Shown here piece after piece: positions 50,458 through 61,717 of a stretch of DNA of 64,000 nt (its first letter is position 1; every line of letters begins with the position of its first letter). Source of the stretch: Stratiolaelaps scimitus (Eukaryota > Arthropoda > Arachnida > Mesostigmata > Laelapidae). Location: assembly GCA_019614645.1 (NCBI GenBank), contig JABWDB010000011.1:6397501-6461500 (forward strand), in the 5' to 3' direction. The translations under genes were made by a program, and so were the position numbers. The notes beneath the pieces were generated by a model. That model was not told the DNA's origin. It saw nothing but the letters and a program-made list of their open reading frames with translations, and made no database searches.

Positions 50458-52932
50458 AATTGAATTGAAGCCAACCGAGTGTCATAGAGAGGTCATACAA
50501 AGAACTGAAACGTCATTTGACGTCAAAGGAAGCTCCTTTCATCCATTCCACGTTTAGATGTAAACGGGATTAAGTGATTCAAGCCCAACCGAACGGAGCT
50601 GGTTAATGTAAGTACTGTTAAGATGCACGAAATGGCATTACGTAGAGACATGGCCTGCCAGCAGTAGCCATTCCTCAATTGTACAGGAATTCACGTTCTA
50701 GGTGAGGTTCAACTCTGTGCGACATGGAAAATGCAACTGAGATGTTACATCAACTATTAAAAAAGTTGTGCCAATTTACATAGCACTCAATATCTTCGTT
50801 AACCTGATGATGTAGCTTATATAAAGGAAGCGCTAAAGTTATGAAAAGTTGCGTGAGAGTGCTACCTAGGTTACCTAGTGGTATTGCTTGCAGATGCAAG
50901 AATGAGAGGTTTTGTTAGTAAATATCTGGGCAATGATGAATAGTAACATTATAAGTAGATATTATAGATGTCAGGATTATTTCTTAGAGTTTTCTTCTTC
51001 TTAAGAGAGAGAGTTCTTAGAGGCTAGAGGCTGAATGTCAATTCCCCATATTTAACAACTTAAACAAAATTTTAAGCATTGTAGAAACTAACGTTCCGTT
51101 AATAAACCATTGAGAAAACATTCATCCTGTACTACGCTATCGCGACTTGATATGTCGGGGCTATTCGGGCTCCGTCTTTTGCTGACGTGATGAAGAGCAA
51201 CAATGATTAAACGCCACTGAATATATGATATGTATATAGATATACACATTTTTCCTCTACTATATATATATATATACATTTTCTTTACATTATATTGAGC
51301 GTTTCAATATGTTCCCGCGTGATGGCTTAACCGTACTAGGCTACATGAATGCCAACTGTAGATAGGTCAAGGACATTAAATATCTTAAATAAAGATGTAT
51401 GTACCCTACATTTCTACCGATTATCCGACGTTTTCAGCATGAATCATCGTCAAAACATATATGTATCATACATAGTTCAAATATGTGCAGCTGACACATT
51501 TGAAATTAGCCAAATCTGTCTGACCCTATTGAGAGTAGCACTGAGGAAAAATCCACACCTTACACGATTTCGACCTGTGATCTAAATCTCCAGTCTAAAT
51601 CACGCATCCGACGGGTTTTCAATCTATAATGAATTAAAGGCAACGCAATACCGACAACCTACATCGAATATAAGTCTCTCTTCCCCCGGGGAATAAATTA
51701 TAATTCAAATTATAGCTCAACAATTCGAAAGTGTACCACGATGCAGGGTTGCCGGTTGCCGTGCAACCATTGCAATGCATGAATCAAAACAAACAGCAGA
51801 TCGATTCACACATATATTATATACATATTATAATGATACTTTACTGTAGCCACCACGAACACTCGATGCTTTCCGATTTGTTATTATGTTTTTGCTTATC
51901 CTCGTATTTCTGCTAAATCCTACGAAAGTATAGATAAATAAGTGGGCCACAAATCTATTTCATATTGTACATTACGCATACATACACACACACGCATGGA
52001 CATAACATTACACATTGAATATTCATTATTATTCGACTCCACATAGAATCACCACCCCATATGACAAGGCTTTCGTTCGCCCGCAAGTACTGAACACACA
52101 CGAAAGCGACCTAGAAAACTATAATGTTTATTGATGAGCGTTAGGCATTTAGTTAATCGTCGTTATCGGCATTTATTTCGTTTTATCTCAAATAACTTTG
52201 ATATATTTACATCGATATCCGTGTTAACTAGTCAGTGCGCGACACGCTCGCTCAGGCGCTGACCTGCGTCATAATCCACCGGCGTGGACATCGGGGCCGT
52301 TGTCATCGCTGTGTCGGACCATCGATGTCAGGGCCAAAGAGTTCGCACCAATGCGAGTCGTCATCGTTATCGTTGTTCGCATAGCCTTTCGTTCGATAGC
52401 ATTCATATTAATTTATTATTCCCATACTATATATATATATATATATCTAAATTAATGAATTAGATGATTTTCCTCATATATCATGTTATATACCTACATA
52501 GTCCCTTCATCGTAAGTGCATAATAAGTGTAATGTGTTATCCTTAACATGTGTACGTATATCAATGTATGACTTTTCAATATACTCCCCGTCCGCCCGCC
52601 CACCCGCCCCCAACGTCTTCATTTTCTTGATGTACCTGTCCCTCAACGTTCGTCGGGTCTGTCTGTCCGTGATCGATATTGTTATTGAATATTATCAGCC
52701 ATCAAAGTCGTTACTCCATCAACTTATCTGTGGGACTTTGTCGTCGACAAGGTTCACCCTTTTCAAAACGTCCCCCTCCACCATATATATATATATATAT
52801 GTGGGGCACTCATATATTCGCGCCATTCGTTCCTTACCCCTCTCACCCTGATGGTGTTCCACCACTGTTTCAAGAATATATCTGTTAAGTTCATTTCTTT
52901 CGTTAAGTCGATCCATGTGATGATTGCAGACC

Positions 52933-52934
<2 letters not shown>

Positions 52935-52969
<35 letters not shown>
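52935..52969. repeat. (TA)n microsatellite
   Basis: About 35 bases of alternating A/T. Confidence 0.95.
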
Positions 52970-52971
<2 letters not shown>

Positions 52972-53283
52972 CTGCACGTCCTCGCAAACGTACATCAGTT
53001 ACTCGAAGGTATCAGTTAGGTCGTTGACTAAGCGCCAGGAGGTCGACATTATAAAACTGATGGCCATGCGATCTGCCTTCATTATATTTTACACTGTGAT
53101 ATTATCTAATGATGATTATTAATCCTCTTATGGTTGCGCTTATGCGTGCGTGTATGTGTTGAAGGAGAACACAGGCAATAATTATTGTATGTTTGAAGTT
53201 GTATATACTAAATATACTGTGAAAGGAAATAATGAATGCAGGCAGAGTTGTCGACAGTAAGGTCTATTCAAATAAGTGTGTTG

Positions 53284-53284
<1 letters not shown>

Positions 53285-53327
<43 letters not shown>
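53285..53327. repeat. (TA)n microsatellite
   Basis: About 43 bases of alternating T/A, followed by TGTG and TATG variants. Confidence 0.95.
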
Positions 53328-53331
<4 letters not shown>

Positions 53332-53714
53332 ATGTATATACACACGTTTATAATTGAGTATCACTTTCGATGACGGTATCATGCACGTCTAATTACTAAC
53401 ATGTATGTGGAATAATAACATTGCAACTTTGTTTGCCGATCATAATTACAGATGCCAACCATAATTTCCTGGATAATGGCTAATAATAAGGGTAATATGT
53501 TGCTTAGTACTCTACTACTTTCAAAGCAATATTGCCAAAATGGAGTGGGTTTATACGCCCCCCCACCCACCCCGCCCCGCTCCCTCCCACTCAAGGTTGT
53601 CTTTCACTGATTTTCTAGATGTTTTCTATTCTATATTCATTACTATAATTATTACTGTTAATGAGTATAGTTTTGGCACGGTCGTGACTAGTATATATAT
53701 ATTTCTTATGTATA

Positions 53715-53745
<31 letters not shown>

Positions 53746-54113
53746 CTTATGTATATCTTTATGCAGTATGTCTGTACGTAGTAAGAATTAGCGCGTAGTA
53801 TAAAGACAGACACAGTATGCATAACAAATGATTTAAATAATGATCTTTTCGTCATCCTACTTGTATGAATAGCGTCAATATCAGTTTTGTTTGTTCATAT
53901 AGAATGCTTATGTTTTGTCTAACTAGTAATTAATAACAATACTGATAATGAGATGTTACAGATAGTAATCGCAATAATAGGGATTATAATAGCTATTCAA
54001 TAATATTAAATAAACGTTTAATCGATAATTCCATATATCGTAATCATTAATAGGTGGAGGCAAATTGGCACGAGCGTGGCCCAGGCAACAGGAGAGAAAC
54101 GGTTGTTTTTTTT

Positions 54114-54116
<3 letters not shown>

Positions 54117-54178
<62 letters not shown>
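54117..54178. repeat. Compound (CT)n(AT)n microsatellite
   Basis: About 14 CT units run directly into about 16 AT units, preceded by a T-rich stretch. Confidence 0.95.
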
Positions 54179-54180
<2 letters not shown>

Positions 54181-54721
54181 GTGGTTTCGGTTGTGCCATC
54201 TGTTAGTTTGCTATGTTAGTCATTTGCTGAACCCTCTCTAATTATTCTCCTGTCTTCGTCGTCATTTTTTACTATTATATATATTTTGTTTTCTTTCACT
54301 GATTTCTTATTTGTCAGCAGTCCACCCTTTGGTGTTGTTGTTGTTGTGTCGTTTTTGAATTGATATCGAGTTCTGGTAACTAATTATATAATTCATTCAT
54401 AATTCATTCTCGACGTTACAGCTATGCTCGTGATTAGCATCCTATGAAGTGGGGGATTATAAGTAGTAGCAGTTGTGAACGGAAGCCCAATGAAGCAGCT
54501 ATCTATATCGATTGACAGTTGTTGTAGATTAGAGTTCGAAGCGGATGATTGCGTTATCACCTCCAACGTGTGAATGATTAATCATCTGCTACACCTATAT
54601 ATATAATATCCCTCCATAGCTTTCTTCCGTCGAGGCTACAATTCACTGACAATGGCTCGAATTCAGCCACTGCAGCAGGCCACTTGTCTCTGTTTACGGT
54701 ACCTCCTTTTACGAAATTGCA

Positions 54722-54752
<31 letters not shown>

Positions 54753-54934
54753 TTAGCTATTCATATATTCTTCCGTCACTCGCCCCGGGAGCTTATTATC
54801 TCTCCTTTGAACGATTCGTGCCGATCCACTATTATCGGCTGTTCGTAGCGATACTGTTGTATAGACGTATTAGTTCGTGTCCGTCTGCCTTGCTATCGGA
54901 AGAGGATCACACGTGGGTAGGGGCAAACACAGGA

Positions 54935-55065
54935 GGGTTTGAACCCCACCGTTGGACATTTGCATTTAAAAAGAGCTTATCCGTCTTATGAATGCGGCAA
55001 CAATGCCGAAAGCAACTGTTGTACCGTCGTCAAATGTTTAAGGCTATGGAGGGTCAGCCCGGGAA
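54935..55065 (+). mobile_element. SINE-B copy
   Basis: Starts with a B-box-like GGGTTTGAACCCC, then CCGTTGGACATTTGCATTTA, CCGTCTTATGAATGC, CAATGCCGAAAGCAACTG, AAATGTTTAAGGCTATGGAG and CCCGGGAA. Block order is the same as in the copy at 4.75 kb. It lies 1.1 kb beyond the Homer stop codon, in opposite orientation to Homer. Confidence 0.72.
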
Positions 55066-56177
55066 ACATTCACTATACCTTTCCCCTGGTCAGGTCGTCC
55101 GCTTCTTACCTGATCCCAGTGGCGTACAAATCGCTTGGAAATATCGGCAAACCATCAGTTTCCCTCGGCGTCGTTGTTCGAGTTATCAGAGCACGAGAGA
55201 TTCGATTTCTATCTAGCGGAATATGATCACAGGTCCGCGCCCAAATGATCCAACATGGACATGTTTCCCACTTCCGGATGATCGGGAGGCGTAGTGGATA
55301 CAAGCAGCGCGTTCCGTCTGTCTGTCTGCCCGGCCCTAAGTTAATCATAGACTCCCCCGCGTATGCACCCAGAATAAAATCCCGTATAGGCCACTATTAG
55401 TGACGTGCCGTCACGTTTGTGCATTGAGACACCGCTCTCGAGTACGCCACGCTAAGAGCGTTCTCGCCCTCTCACACTTCTCTCTGCTTCGAAGGTATAC
55501 CTCTCGACGACGAGCGGCTATGGAGCTACAGTTCCGAAGCTACGAGGATACCTGCTTGACTCAAGTTGAATGGAAATTCGTCCGCCCACCCCGACGAGGA
55601 TGAGCTACTCTGCTACGCCTTCAAGTCCCCAGCCCGTGCGTCTCCCATCAGGCAACACGGCATAATGGCCATCCACAATTGCGACTTATGGACTGTACGT
55701 CTGCAATTGAACCCTAGCTAGCAGTGGTTGGCCACCAGAACAGCTACGTTATCCACGCTAGTTTGTGCCACTCTCTGAATAGACCCCAGCGTGCTCGCGG
55801 GGGTCATCCGCGATTACCCCCAATCTCTTGCCGGCCCCAGAAAAACCAGATCTTGGCCTCTACTTGAGGAGCACCTCTTGTGTCGACTCACAACGCGAAC
55901 TCCGGCCGGCATCGAGTGGCAATGGCTCAAGAGCTGCTGGCCCTAAGTACTCCACGTCCGACATGTCGTTCGGCACCAGCTCGTGCTGCGTGAACGCTTG
56001 AAGCGTGTCCACGTTATCGGGGTCACAGCAGACGTGGGCGGCCGGAAGCTCCGTTCCCTTCGCCAGGCGCGTCGCTATTGCAACGGCCAGCTCAACCTCT
56101 GCCTGATCCGTGTCCGCCGGTTCGACGCGCCGCGCCGGCGGTCCCCCGATGCCGCCGTCAACGTCATTGCCGCAGAA
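55066..56177 (-). other. Sequence after the Homer stop, probable 3' UTR in part
   Basis: GC content rises again from about 55.4 kb towards the Homer stop. I find no AATAAA on the Homer strand in this stretch, so the transcript end cannot be placed. No other gene is recognised. Confidence 0.45.
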
Positions 56178-56420
56178 TCATGCCGCCCCCCCGCCAGCGT
56201 TCTGTGACGGCGGGGGTGCCAATAGCAACGCGGCGAGCTCGGCTTGCAGCTCGGCGAGCTCGGTGACGCGCGCACCGAGCCGGACGCTCAGCCGCTCTAG
56301 TGCAGGCTGGCGGGAAGACGCTATGCCAGCAGCTGATGGCCCGCACAGCCGGACGGCGTCCAGCTGATTCTGAAGACGGGAGGCCGTCATTCGAAGGCTG
56401 TCGTTTTCGATGAGCAGCGC
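56178..56420 (-). CDS. homer: Homer last exon: C-terminal coiled coil and stop
   Basis: The acceptor is tcttttgcag|GCG. It encodes [20 protein letters not shown] through [30 protein letters not shown] heptads (about residues 323-390), then a short Pro/Gly/Ala tail ending at TGA. Homer C-termini carry leucine-zipper-like heptads, and the [12 protein letters not shown] stretch fits that. The sequence is 80 codons plus stop. Confidence 0.92.
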   Translation of the reverse strand, partial: ALLIENDSLRMTASRLQNQLDAVRLCGPSAAGIASSRQPALERLSVRLGARVTELAELQAELAALLLAPPPSQNAGGGAA

Positions 56421-57947
56421 CTGCAAAAGACGATCCCCGGCGGGTTAGCGAGCGCTCGGAACATTCGGTAGAAGGGAAGGGTACAACAGCATGCAAGATT
56501 AGTTGTTAGCACCCCCTGGCCGAGCCGGCTACGCGATGGCGTGAGACGGTAACTATATCGTCTATATACATCAGAGCATTTAGCTGTTCCTAGGTTTGAC
56601 AACGAGAACGAATAGAAGAACAAGCATCAATAGGTTGTCGACAGGCCGACTGTGTCTGCCTCTCGTCTGGCGAAGTCCTCGCATCGGTACAATGCTAAAC
56701 ATTGCAGGCGAACTCAACAAAATCCTAACCTTCAGGGCGTCTCCGTGTGGGCCACCCGATACTCCGGCTCGTAAAGCGTCAATCTCTCCTTCACGCGAGC
56801 GCAGTTCGCTGCTGAGCATCTCGTTTCGTTGGCGCAAGTGCGCCAGCTCGCCACTCAACTCCGTCAACGCCTCTTGACTGCCAAGGGAGGCCTCTACCTC
56901 GAGAACGCGACATCGCAGACCTGCGTTCTCGTCTGCACGGACAAGAAGTCGACGACGGTCGAACACGAAACATCACATGAAATTGAAAGATAGCTTTGAA
57001 TACATCTATCGTTTACGTATCAAGCGACCTTATGTGGTTGTGGGGCCAGAGCGGCACGACACATATATCCCTCTATGGGCATGTGCTTGTTTGGCGTCCG
57101 CCAACTAACACTAGGCGACGATGTCATAAGAATGGCAAGCCCATGGGACACTGAGAGTCTCTGGCACTGAACAACATTTGTAGGAGACACCGTGGATGCA
57201 CGGGTTCGATCCTCCTTCGTAGCATAATTCCAAACAGGGGACATATAGATTCAGACCGTGTGCGCGCGTGCGCACGCGGGTTGTTGATACGGTGCGTTCT
57301 TTTTTCTAGATTTCACATGATTCCTCAAACAAAGAAAACAAATCTAAACAATGTATTCACAAGCGAATTCGATTAACAACGGGCGACAACAGTTAATTTT
57401 ACGCCCCCCGGCAACCACCTTTTGTCCACGAGTGAAAAGTTGCCGATGGGCCAACCATCGAACATCGGCGAGATTCGCCACTGCTCCGAACGGATGCTTT
57501 TACAGTACCTTTGAGTGCATTCAGCTGACGTTTCCACTCTTCAACATTAGCGGTGCTTTCATGTAGGGCCCCCGTAAGACGTGCGTTGCTGTTCTTGAGC
57601 GTCTGGAGTTCCACTTCCCACTTCTTTGCGTTTGCGGAACTGCAAAACACGAGCGGAAAAAAAGAATGGAAAAAGTTCTCTCATTTGGTAAAACGAAACA
57701 CGTCATCTTTTTTTTTCCGCTGACCATCTCATTCCACCTCTCTATCTCGGCTATAGTTGCCCCACGTTACAGGGGCTTACTATAAAGACAGATGATACGA
57801 CAGCAGCAACAACTCAAATTCTACTTTATTATACTATTCTGGGTATAAGAAAAAGATCTACTACTTCTGATCATATTTCTCGCTCGTTCTATTCGGAAGA
57901 ACTTATGCCTCAGAATGTATCTCCTAATAAAATGAAAAACGATTGAC

Positions 57948-58000
<53 letters not shown>

Positions 58001-61000
58001 TAGATAGATAGATATATAAATATATATATATATACAGATATGTATATATATATATATTTATTCATATACATATATATATATATATATGAGACACGCGTCA
58101 CAGACCACCGCGAACGGTTACAATCATACATACACACACACACACACACCTCTGTGCCAGCGCGAGCTTAAGCCTATCATTTTCGTATCGAAGTTGCGCC
58201 TCCGTTGTCGACTGGGGCAGTTGATTGCTGGCAGACCCGGCCGAGCTTCCGGTCTGCGCCCCGCGATGCTTCGGGCTATCTTCCGCAGTGGAACCGGCAA
58301 ACGGCTGGAGTTGTTGTTCGATGCCACCGGACGACGCGATCGAGCCCGATGAGCAGCCACTTACAGACACCCCCCCGTTGCTGGCGTTGGCCGAGCCGCC
58401 GTGTTTAGATGAAGCGCCGTCCCCCCCGCCGCCTCCGCCATGTTGAAGGCGAGTTTTCTCTTTCACCTCCTGGAACTTCTCAATGAACTACGCAGGCGTA
58501 CGCAGTCGCGCACGGAAATCAACATGAGGCAGGCGTCAAGTAAGTTCGACCTTGTGCTGCGGCTGTTTGTCCAGTCATTTATGCAGGGAGGGATGAATGC
58601 ACTTTTATTTGTAGATCGACTTTTTAGTTACGATGCTGATCGTTGGGGAAATTGCTTCGGATTACCTATATGATGATATATTTCATGGAACTGGTGATAT
58701 GTTTGGATAGAGTTAGCTCGAATAAGTTGATAGTTACCATTGTTATTGTCTATGGGAGGGAGGGGGATGGGAGGTTCAGAAGTATGTGTCCCCAATGGAC
58801 GGGGTCCGGTTCGAATCCCGCAGGACGCGACATCATGTGGCAAAGTTATACGGGACAAGTTCTGAGCCATGGCTCAAGTAACAACAGCTACCTCCAGGCT
58901 CTAAAAGACGAATACGAACTACTGAGATAGCCATTTGTTCATTTTTACAAGCAACGGCAGAGATGCCACCTACAAGGGGTACACGCATCATTGAAACGTA
59001 TGCTGCGACCTTCGCCCGGCCTGAAGACAACACCTGCTCACCTGATTGAGGTCTGGCTCCGTTTGGAAACCTAGCCCATAGACGGTGTTCGCGCGGATAT
59101 CAGACCATTGACCAAACTTCTGAGAGGTTTTCGTGAATGTCATTGAAGGTGAGATCGTCGAGTTGATCACTGCCTATGGAAACGCACGAAGAAACGCGCA
59201 ACAAGAAATACAGGAGGACGAACCCAACGTCAATCGAACGGAACGTTGCTCCTCGACTGTCCGATTCGAAAGGCTCTAAGCCGTGCGGAGGCCTTAAAAT
59301 GTCCTCTGTTTAAGGACATTTTAAGGCCTCCTCTAAAAGTCTGTTTAAAAGAAAAAATTAGGCAAAAAAGCGCCTTTTCTTCATCTGCTCAGATACACTA
59401 CAATGCACACACACACACAACCACATATAGAGTTCAATCATGCGGCCGTCATGGGCGAACAAACGCACGGTTCGTCCGCATATATAGGACGCATCATAAT
59501 ATAATAGTTTCTATTTATTTTGAGGTTTAGTTTATTCATTCTTGCTCTAGTGTTGTTGTAATGCTATATGCAATCATTTTGCAGTTATTCATTTAACATC
59601 ACGTAATAGCGGCGCTGTGTTTGACAGATGAGACGCAACGAGGACATTCGAGCTGAATGTATTGTTAATCTGGATCAGAAAGACGCTGTCGAGGTCGCTC
59701 ATGAGCTATGCGATCCTCGTTTTTTCCTTAGGGAACGTCCGCAATCGAAGATATTTCTGAGGCGCGAACTAGCCAAGTGGCCTGACCTGACCGCTCTCAC
59801 GGGTGCCAGCTTTTGTTAATTTGAAAATTGAATCAAGGGGGAGTCCCCGACCAACGTTATACATATATATATAGCATATTTACAATAGCGAACAGGCGTT
59901 TCTTCAACGTCTATCGAAAGATGCAGCTACATGGTCTCTGGACTCGAGACGAGTGGAACGATTCGAAATTCGTACGAGTGTTTTTTGAGTAAAACTCAAG
60001 AACATCAGTACGAACGGTCATCTTTTGACTGACCTGCATGCTCTTTTCCCACGCCATCATCGCGCAGACCGAACAGCAGTCTCGATACCACCAGAGACGG
60101 CTCGCAACCAAACGCAAACCGATCCGTGATCATTTCTGACGAACTTCCGAGTGACTCTCTCACGGCTTTTCCGATCGAGCTGTTTGCTTTTTTTTTTTGT
60201 CACACTGACAACCGTCACCGGCGGTGCCTGCCGAGTCGACAACACTGACTGGCCCGGTGGGGTCCGGCATCTTTCCACTTCGATCCTAAAACTCGTTCGC
60301 CTGCGCGACGCTGGCCCGCCTCAACGGTTACACACTCTGTTTCATGAGACCATAAAGACGACCATAACCGATACCACGAACGGTCCCACCGCCGATTGCG
60401 AGGGCTTCCGATCGGCTTTGGCCGGCGGGTCTCGTCTGCGGGAGCCGCTGGCTAGCGTAACTTCTCCTCTCAGCGTCTCCATATGTGGCCGGCGCCTTCG
60501 CCACGGCGTCCTCGATATCTGCTAGGCCAAAGCGACTTTGAAACGTGGCGACTTCGAGCCGCCCTCCCTTCTCGCGCGGAGGCTCGAAGCCGCTCCCTGA
60601 GAGCGCGATGGGCCCCGGAGAGAAATAGAGTGCGCCCCGCCTTTCTTGCAGGCAGCGATCGGCGCACCGCCCAACGCGCACTCTCTGGCGTCGACTGGCC
60701 GATACGTTAGCCGGCCCGAGACCAGTAGGCCTGGATAGCAATAGACGCAATTTTTATTAGCATATAAATCGCATCTAGGCCAACAAGTGCACTTCTGTCC
60801 ATTTGAGAATAGTGGATAGGAAAAATGTAGGTGGCTCCGCCAGCCTAGGTTAGGCTTGGACTAGAAGAGGAGGAGGAGGTGGCAGCGGCGGTGGCAGTAG
60901 AAAAATTCGAAGACATTTCGGCCAATTCGGCCACAAAATGCACAAAGACCTGTACACAGCTGATATGCGGCCCCCCCCCACGATATGCCCACCTCCAACA

Positions 61001-61630
61001 AACAGCCACCGTTGCCTGATGCGTTCGATGCTAAACTTCGACGACGCATTGCCCGTTTTGTACGGCTGCCTGCGTTCGTTCGAGATGCCGCCTCTTTGTT
61101 GACGTCCACATTATACCAATTTATATAGATCATACAATAAGAAGCTCTCTACGGTGGCGGTTGTCTCGTGCGACGAGGAACGGCTGTAATCTTCGACCGT
61201 ACCGCCCCGGGTGGGCGTCTTGCATGACTGACACGTCAGGCTTGTTTGAGGCGACATAAATTTGTTACGTGCTGACCTGCTCTAATCTGAAATGTGCTTC
61301 TCGCGTTTGATATTGTTTTCTATAACGTTCTACCTTTACTCGTATCATTTCTAGAAGCTGGAAGCACAGGAAACCGTTCGTTGAACCCCCAAAAATCGTG
61401 CAGACGACTTTGCCGCCTACGATTGGCTCAAATAGGCTCTAAACCTTCATATGGATATCAATGCTCGACTTACCTTACTGCCCTCGACGGAGATGATGCG
61501 GTATAAATTTCTGCCCTGATCGTAGAAAAACGACACCGCCACGGCGTGGCTAGAGGCGGGTATCCAGGATCTCTTTGTTTTTGGGTCAATATGAAACACG
61601 TGCGCCTTCGTCGAAAACATGGGCTGCTCC
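56178..61630 (-). CDS. homer: Homer scaffold protein (EVH1 plus coiled coil), all but the first coding exon
   Basis: Postsynaptic and muscle scaffold that binds PPxxF-type motifs in metabotropic glutamate receptors, Shank, IP3 and ryanodine receptors through its EVH1 domain and multimerises through its coiled coil (family knowledge). Six exons join in phase on the - strand: 61630-61474, 59173-59042, 58487-58150, 57639-57509, 56932-56730 and 56420-56178 (stop TGA). They give 400 residues. The first base completes a split Gly codon, so an upstream exon ending ATGGG would give the usual MGEQP start and 402 residues. In that numbering the EVH1 spans about 1-110 with Phe14, Trp24, Gly89 and Phe90 at the family's ligand-contact positions. 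A Gly/Ser-rich linker covers about 115-160 and a coiled coil about 195-395. No ATGGGgt is seen on this strand up to 64,000, so exon 1 should lie beyond the window. The gene converges with the zinc-finger gene. Confidence 0.97.
56421..56729 (-). other. Homer intron between exons 6 and 7
   Basis: 309 bp, GTTAGG to TTGCAG, with a TTTTGCAG pyrimidine-rich acceptor. No repeats recognised. Confidence 0.85.
56730..56932 (-). CDS. homer: Homer exon 6: coiled coil
   Basis: The acceptor is ccgtgcag|ACGAG and the donor is CTGAAG|gttagg. It encodes [20 protein letters not shown] through GPHGDALK. Heptad-like Leu spacing is visible ([20 protein letters not shown]). Phase is 1 in and 0 out. Confidence 0.92.
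56933..57508 (-). other. Homer intron between exons 5 and 6
   Basis: 576 bp, GTACTG to GTGCAG. Contains alternating purine-pyrimidine GTGTGCGCGCGTGCGCACGC at about 57260 (Z-DNA-prone) and a B-box-like GGGTTCGATCC at about 57200. Confidence 0.75.
57509..57639 (-). CDS. homer: Homer exon 5: conserved coiled-coil segment
   Basis: The acceptor is gttttgcag|TTCCGC and the donor is AAAG|gtactg. It encodes [20 protein letters not shown] and then [20 protein letters not shown], a signature of the family just after the linker. Phases are 2 in and 1 out. Confidence 0.96.
57951..58087. repeat. Compound TA/GATA microsatellite in a Homer intron
   Basis: About 137 bases of TATA with GATAGATA and CAGATATG interruptions. 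It lies in the intron between Homer exons 4 and 5, about 60 bases from the GT tract that forms the exon 4 donor. Confidence 0.95.
58130..58149. repeat. (CA/GT)n microsatellite overlapping the Homer exon 4 donor
   Basis: Ten or so CA units on +, that is GT units on the Homer strand, beginning exactly at the exon 4 splice donor (CAGAG|gtgtgt). Confidence 0.95.
58150..58487 (-). CDS. homer: Homer exon 4: EVH1 end, Gly/Ser linker, coiled-coil start
   Basis: The acceptor is ctgcgtag|TTC. It encodes [15 protein letters not shown] (end of EVH1), a Gly/Ser-rich linker of about 45 residues, a Gln/Pro/Ser segment, then [13 protein letters not shown], which starts the coiled coil. The donor is CAGAG|gtgtgtgt, inside a GT microsatellite. 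It leaves in phase 2. Confidence 0.93.
58488..59041 (-). other. Homer intron between exons 3 and 4
   Basis: 554 bp, GTGAGC to GCGTAG. It contains the inverted family-C tRNA-like fragment at 58789-58843 and otherwise unremarkable sequence. Confidence 0.85.
58789..58843 (+). mobile_element. Family-C tRNA-like fragment in a Homer intron
   Basis: Reads GGGTCCGGTTCGAATCCCGC followed by AGGACGCGACATCATGTGG, with a perfect Pol III B box. It shares the 20 or so bases around that box with the element at 23.9 kb. It is inverted relative to Homer, in the intron between exons 3 and 4. Confidence 0.5.
59042..59173 (-). CDS. homer: Homer exon 3: second half of the EVH1 domain
   Basis: The acceptor is ttccatag|GCAGTG and the donor is CAATCAG|gtgagc; both ends are phase 0, 44 codons. 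It encodes [20 protein letters not shown] and then [16 protein letters not shown], the most conserved stretch of the family, with Gly89 and Phe90. A competing AG four bases downstream would break the frame, so the upstream acceptor is chosen. Confidence 0.96.
59174..61473 (-). other. Homer intron between exons 2 and 3, 2.3 kb
   Basis: Begins GTAAGT and ends CCATAG. It holds the 19-bp hairpin near its 3' end, a GC-rich stretch at 60.2-60.7 kb with a 140-codon frame of no recognisable identity, and a short AGGTTAGG at 60845. No extra exon was found. Confidence 0.75.
59287..59331. repeat. Perfect 19-bp inverted repeat, 7-base loop
   Basis: Left arm GGAGGCCTTAAAATGTCCT (59287-59305), loop CTGTTTA, right arm its exact complement (59313-59331). 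It lies in the Homer intron between exons 2 and 3, about 115 bp upstream (in Homer's direction) of exon 3. It would form the same hairpin in RNA from either strand. It could be a foldback remnant or a structured intron element; no longer terminal repeats or target duplications were found. Confidence 0.85.
61474..61630 (-). CDS. homer: Homer exon 2: first half of the EVH1 domain
   Basis: The acceptor is gtccacag and the donor is AAG|gtaagt. It encodes residues 3-54, starting [20 protein letters not shown] and ending [12 protein letters not shown]. The HVF and W24 positions that form the peptide groove are intact. It enters after two bases of a Gly codon, as expected if exon 1 ends ATGGG. Confidence 0.96.
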
Positions 61631-61717
61631 CTGTGGACGGTAGAGACAAAATGGAGAAGGAACGTTCGAACGATATTGTCATGAGCCAAGGAAAATAGAA
61701 CACAAAATAGCATGAGG

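Larger units (their letters stand above)
50095..54934. other. AT-rich intergenic DNA, no gene recognised
   Basis: Contains at least seven TA arrays and very few frames over 80 codons, none protein-like. A short pyrimidine-rich stretch lies at 53560-53590. It is bounded by SINE-A on the left and a SINE-B copy on the right. Confidence 0.65.
57640..58149 (-). other. Homer intron between exons 4 and 5, microsatellite-rich
   Basis: 510 bp. Its first 20 or so bases on the Homer strand are GT repeats, followed by the 137-bp TA/GATA array, so about a third of the intron is microsatellite. Confidence 0.85.

Noticed and set aside
57181..57240. GGTTCGATCC resembling a Pol III B box
   Set aside because: No A box at proper spacing, no second copy in the window and no tRNA fold. 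A single short match is not enough to call an element.
60328..60750. 140-codon frame on - inside a Homer intron, possible extra exon
   Set aside because: Exons 2 and 3 of Homer join directly in phase and give the unbroken EVH1 domain. Inserting this segment would split the domain.
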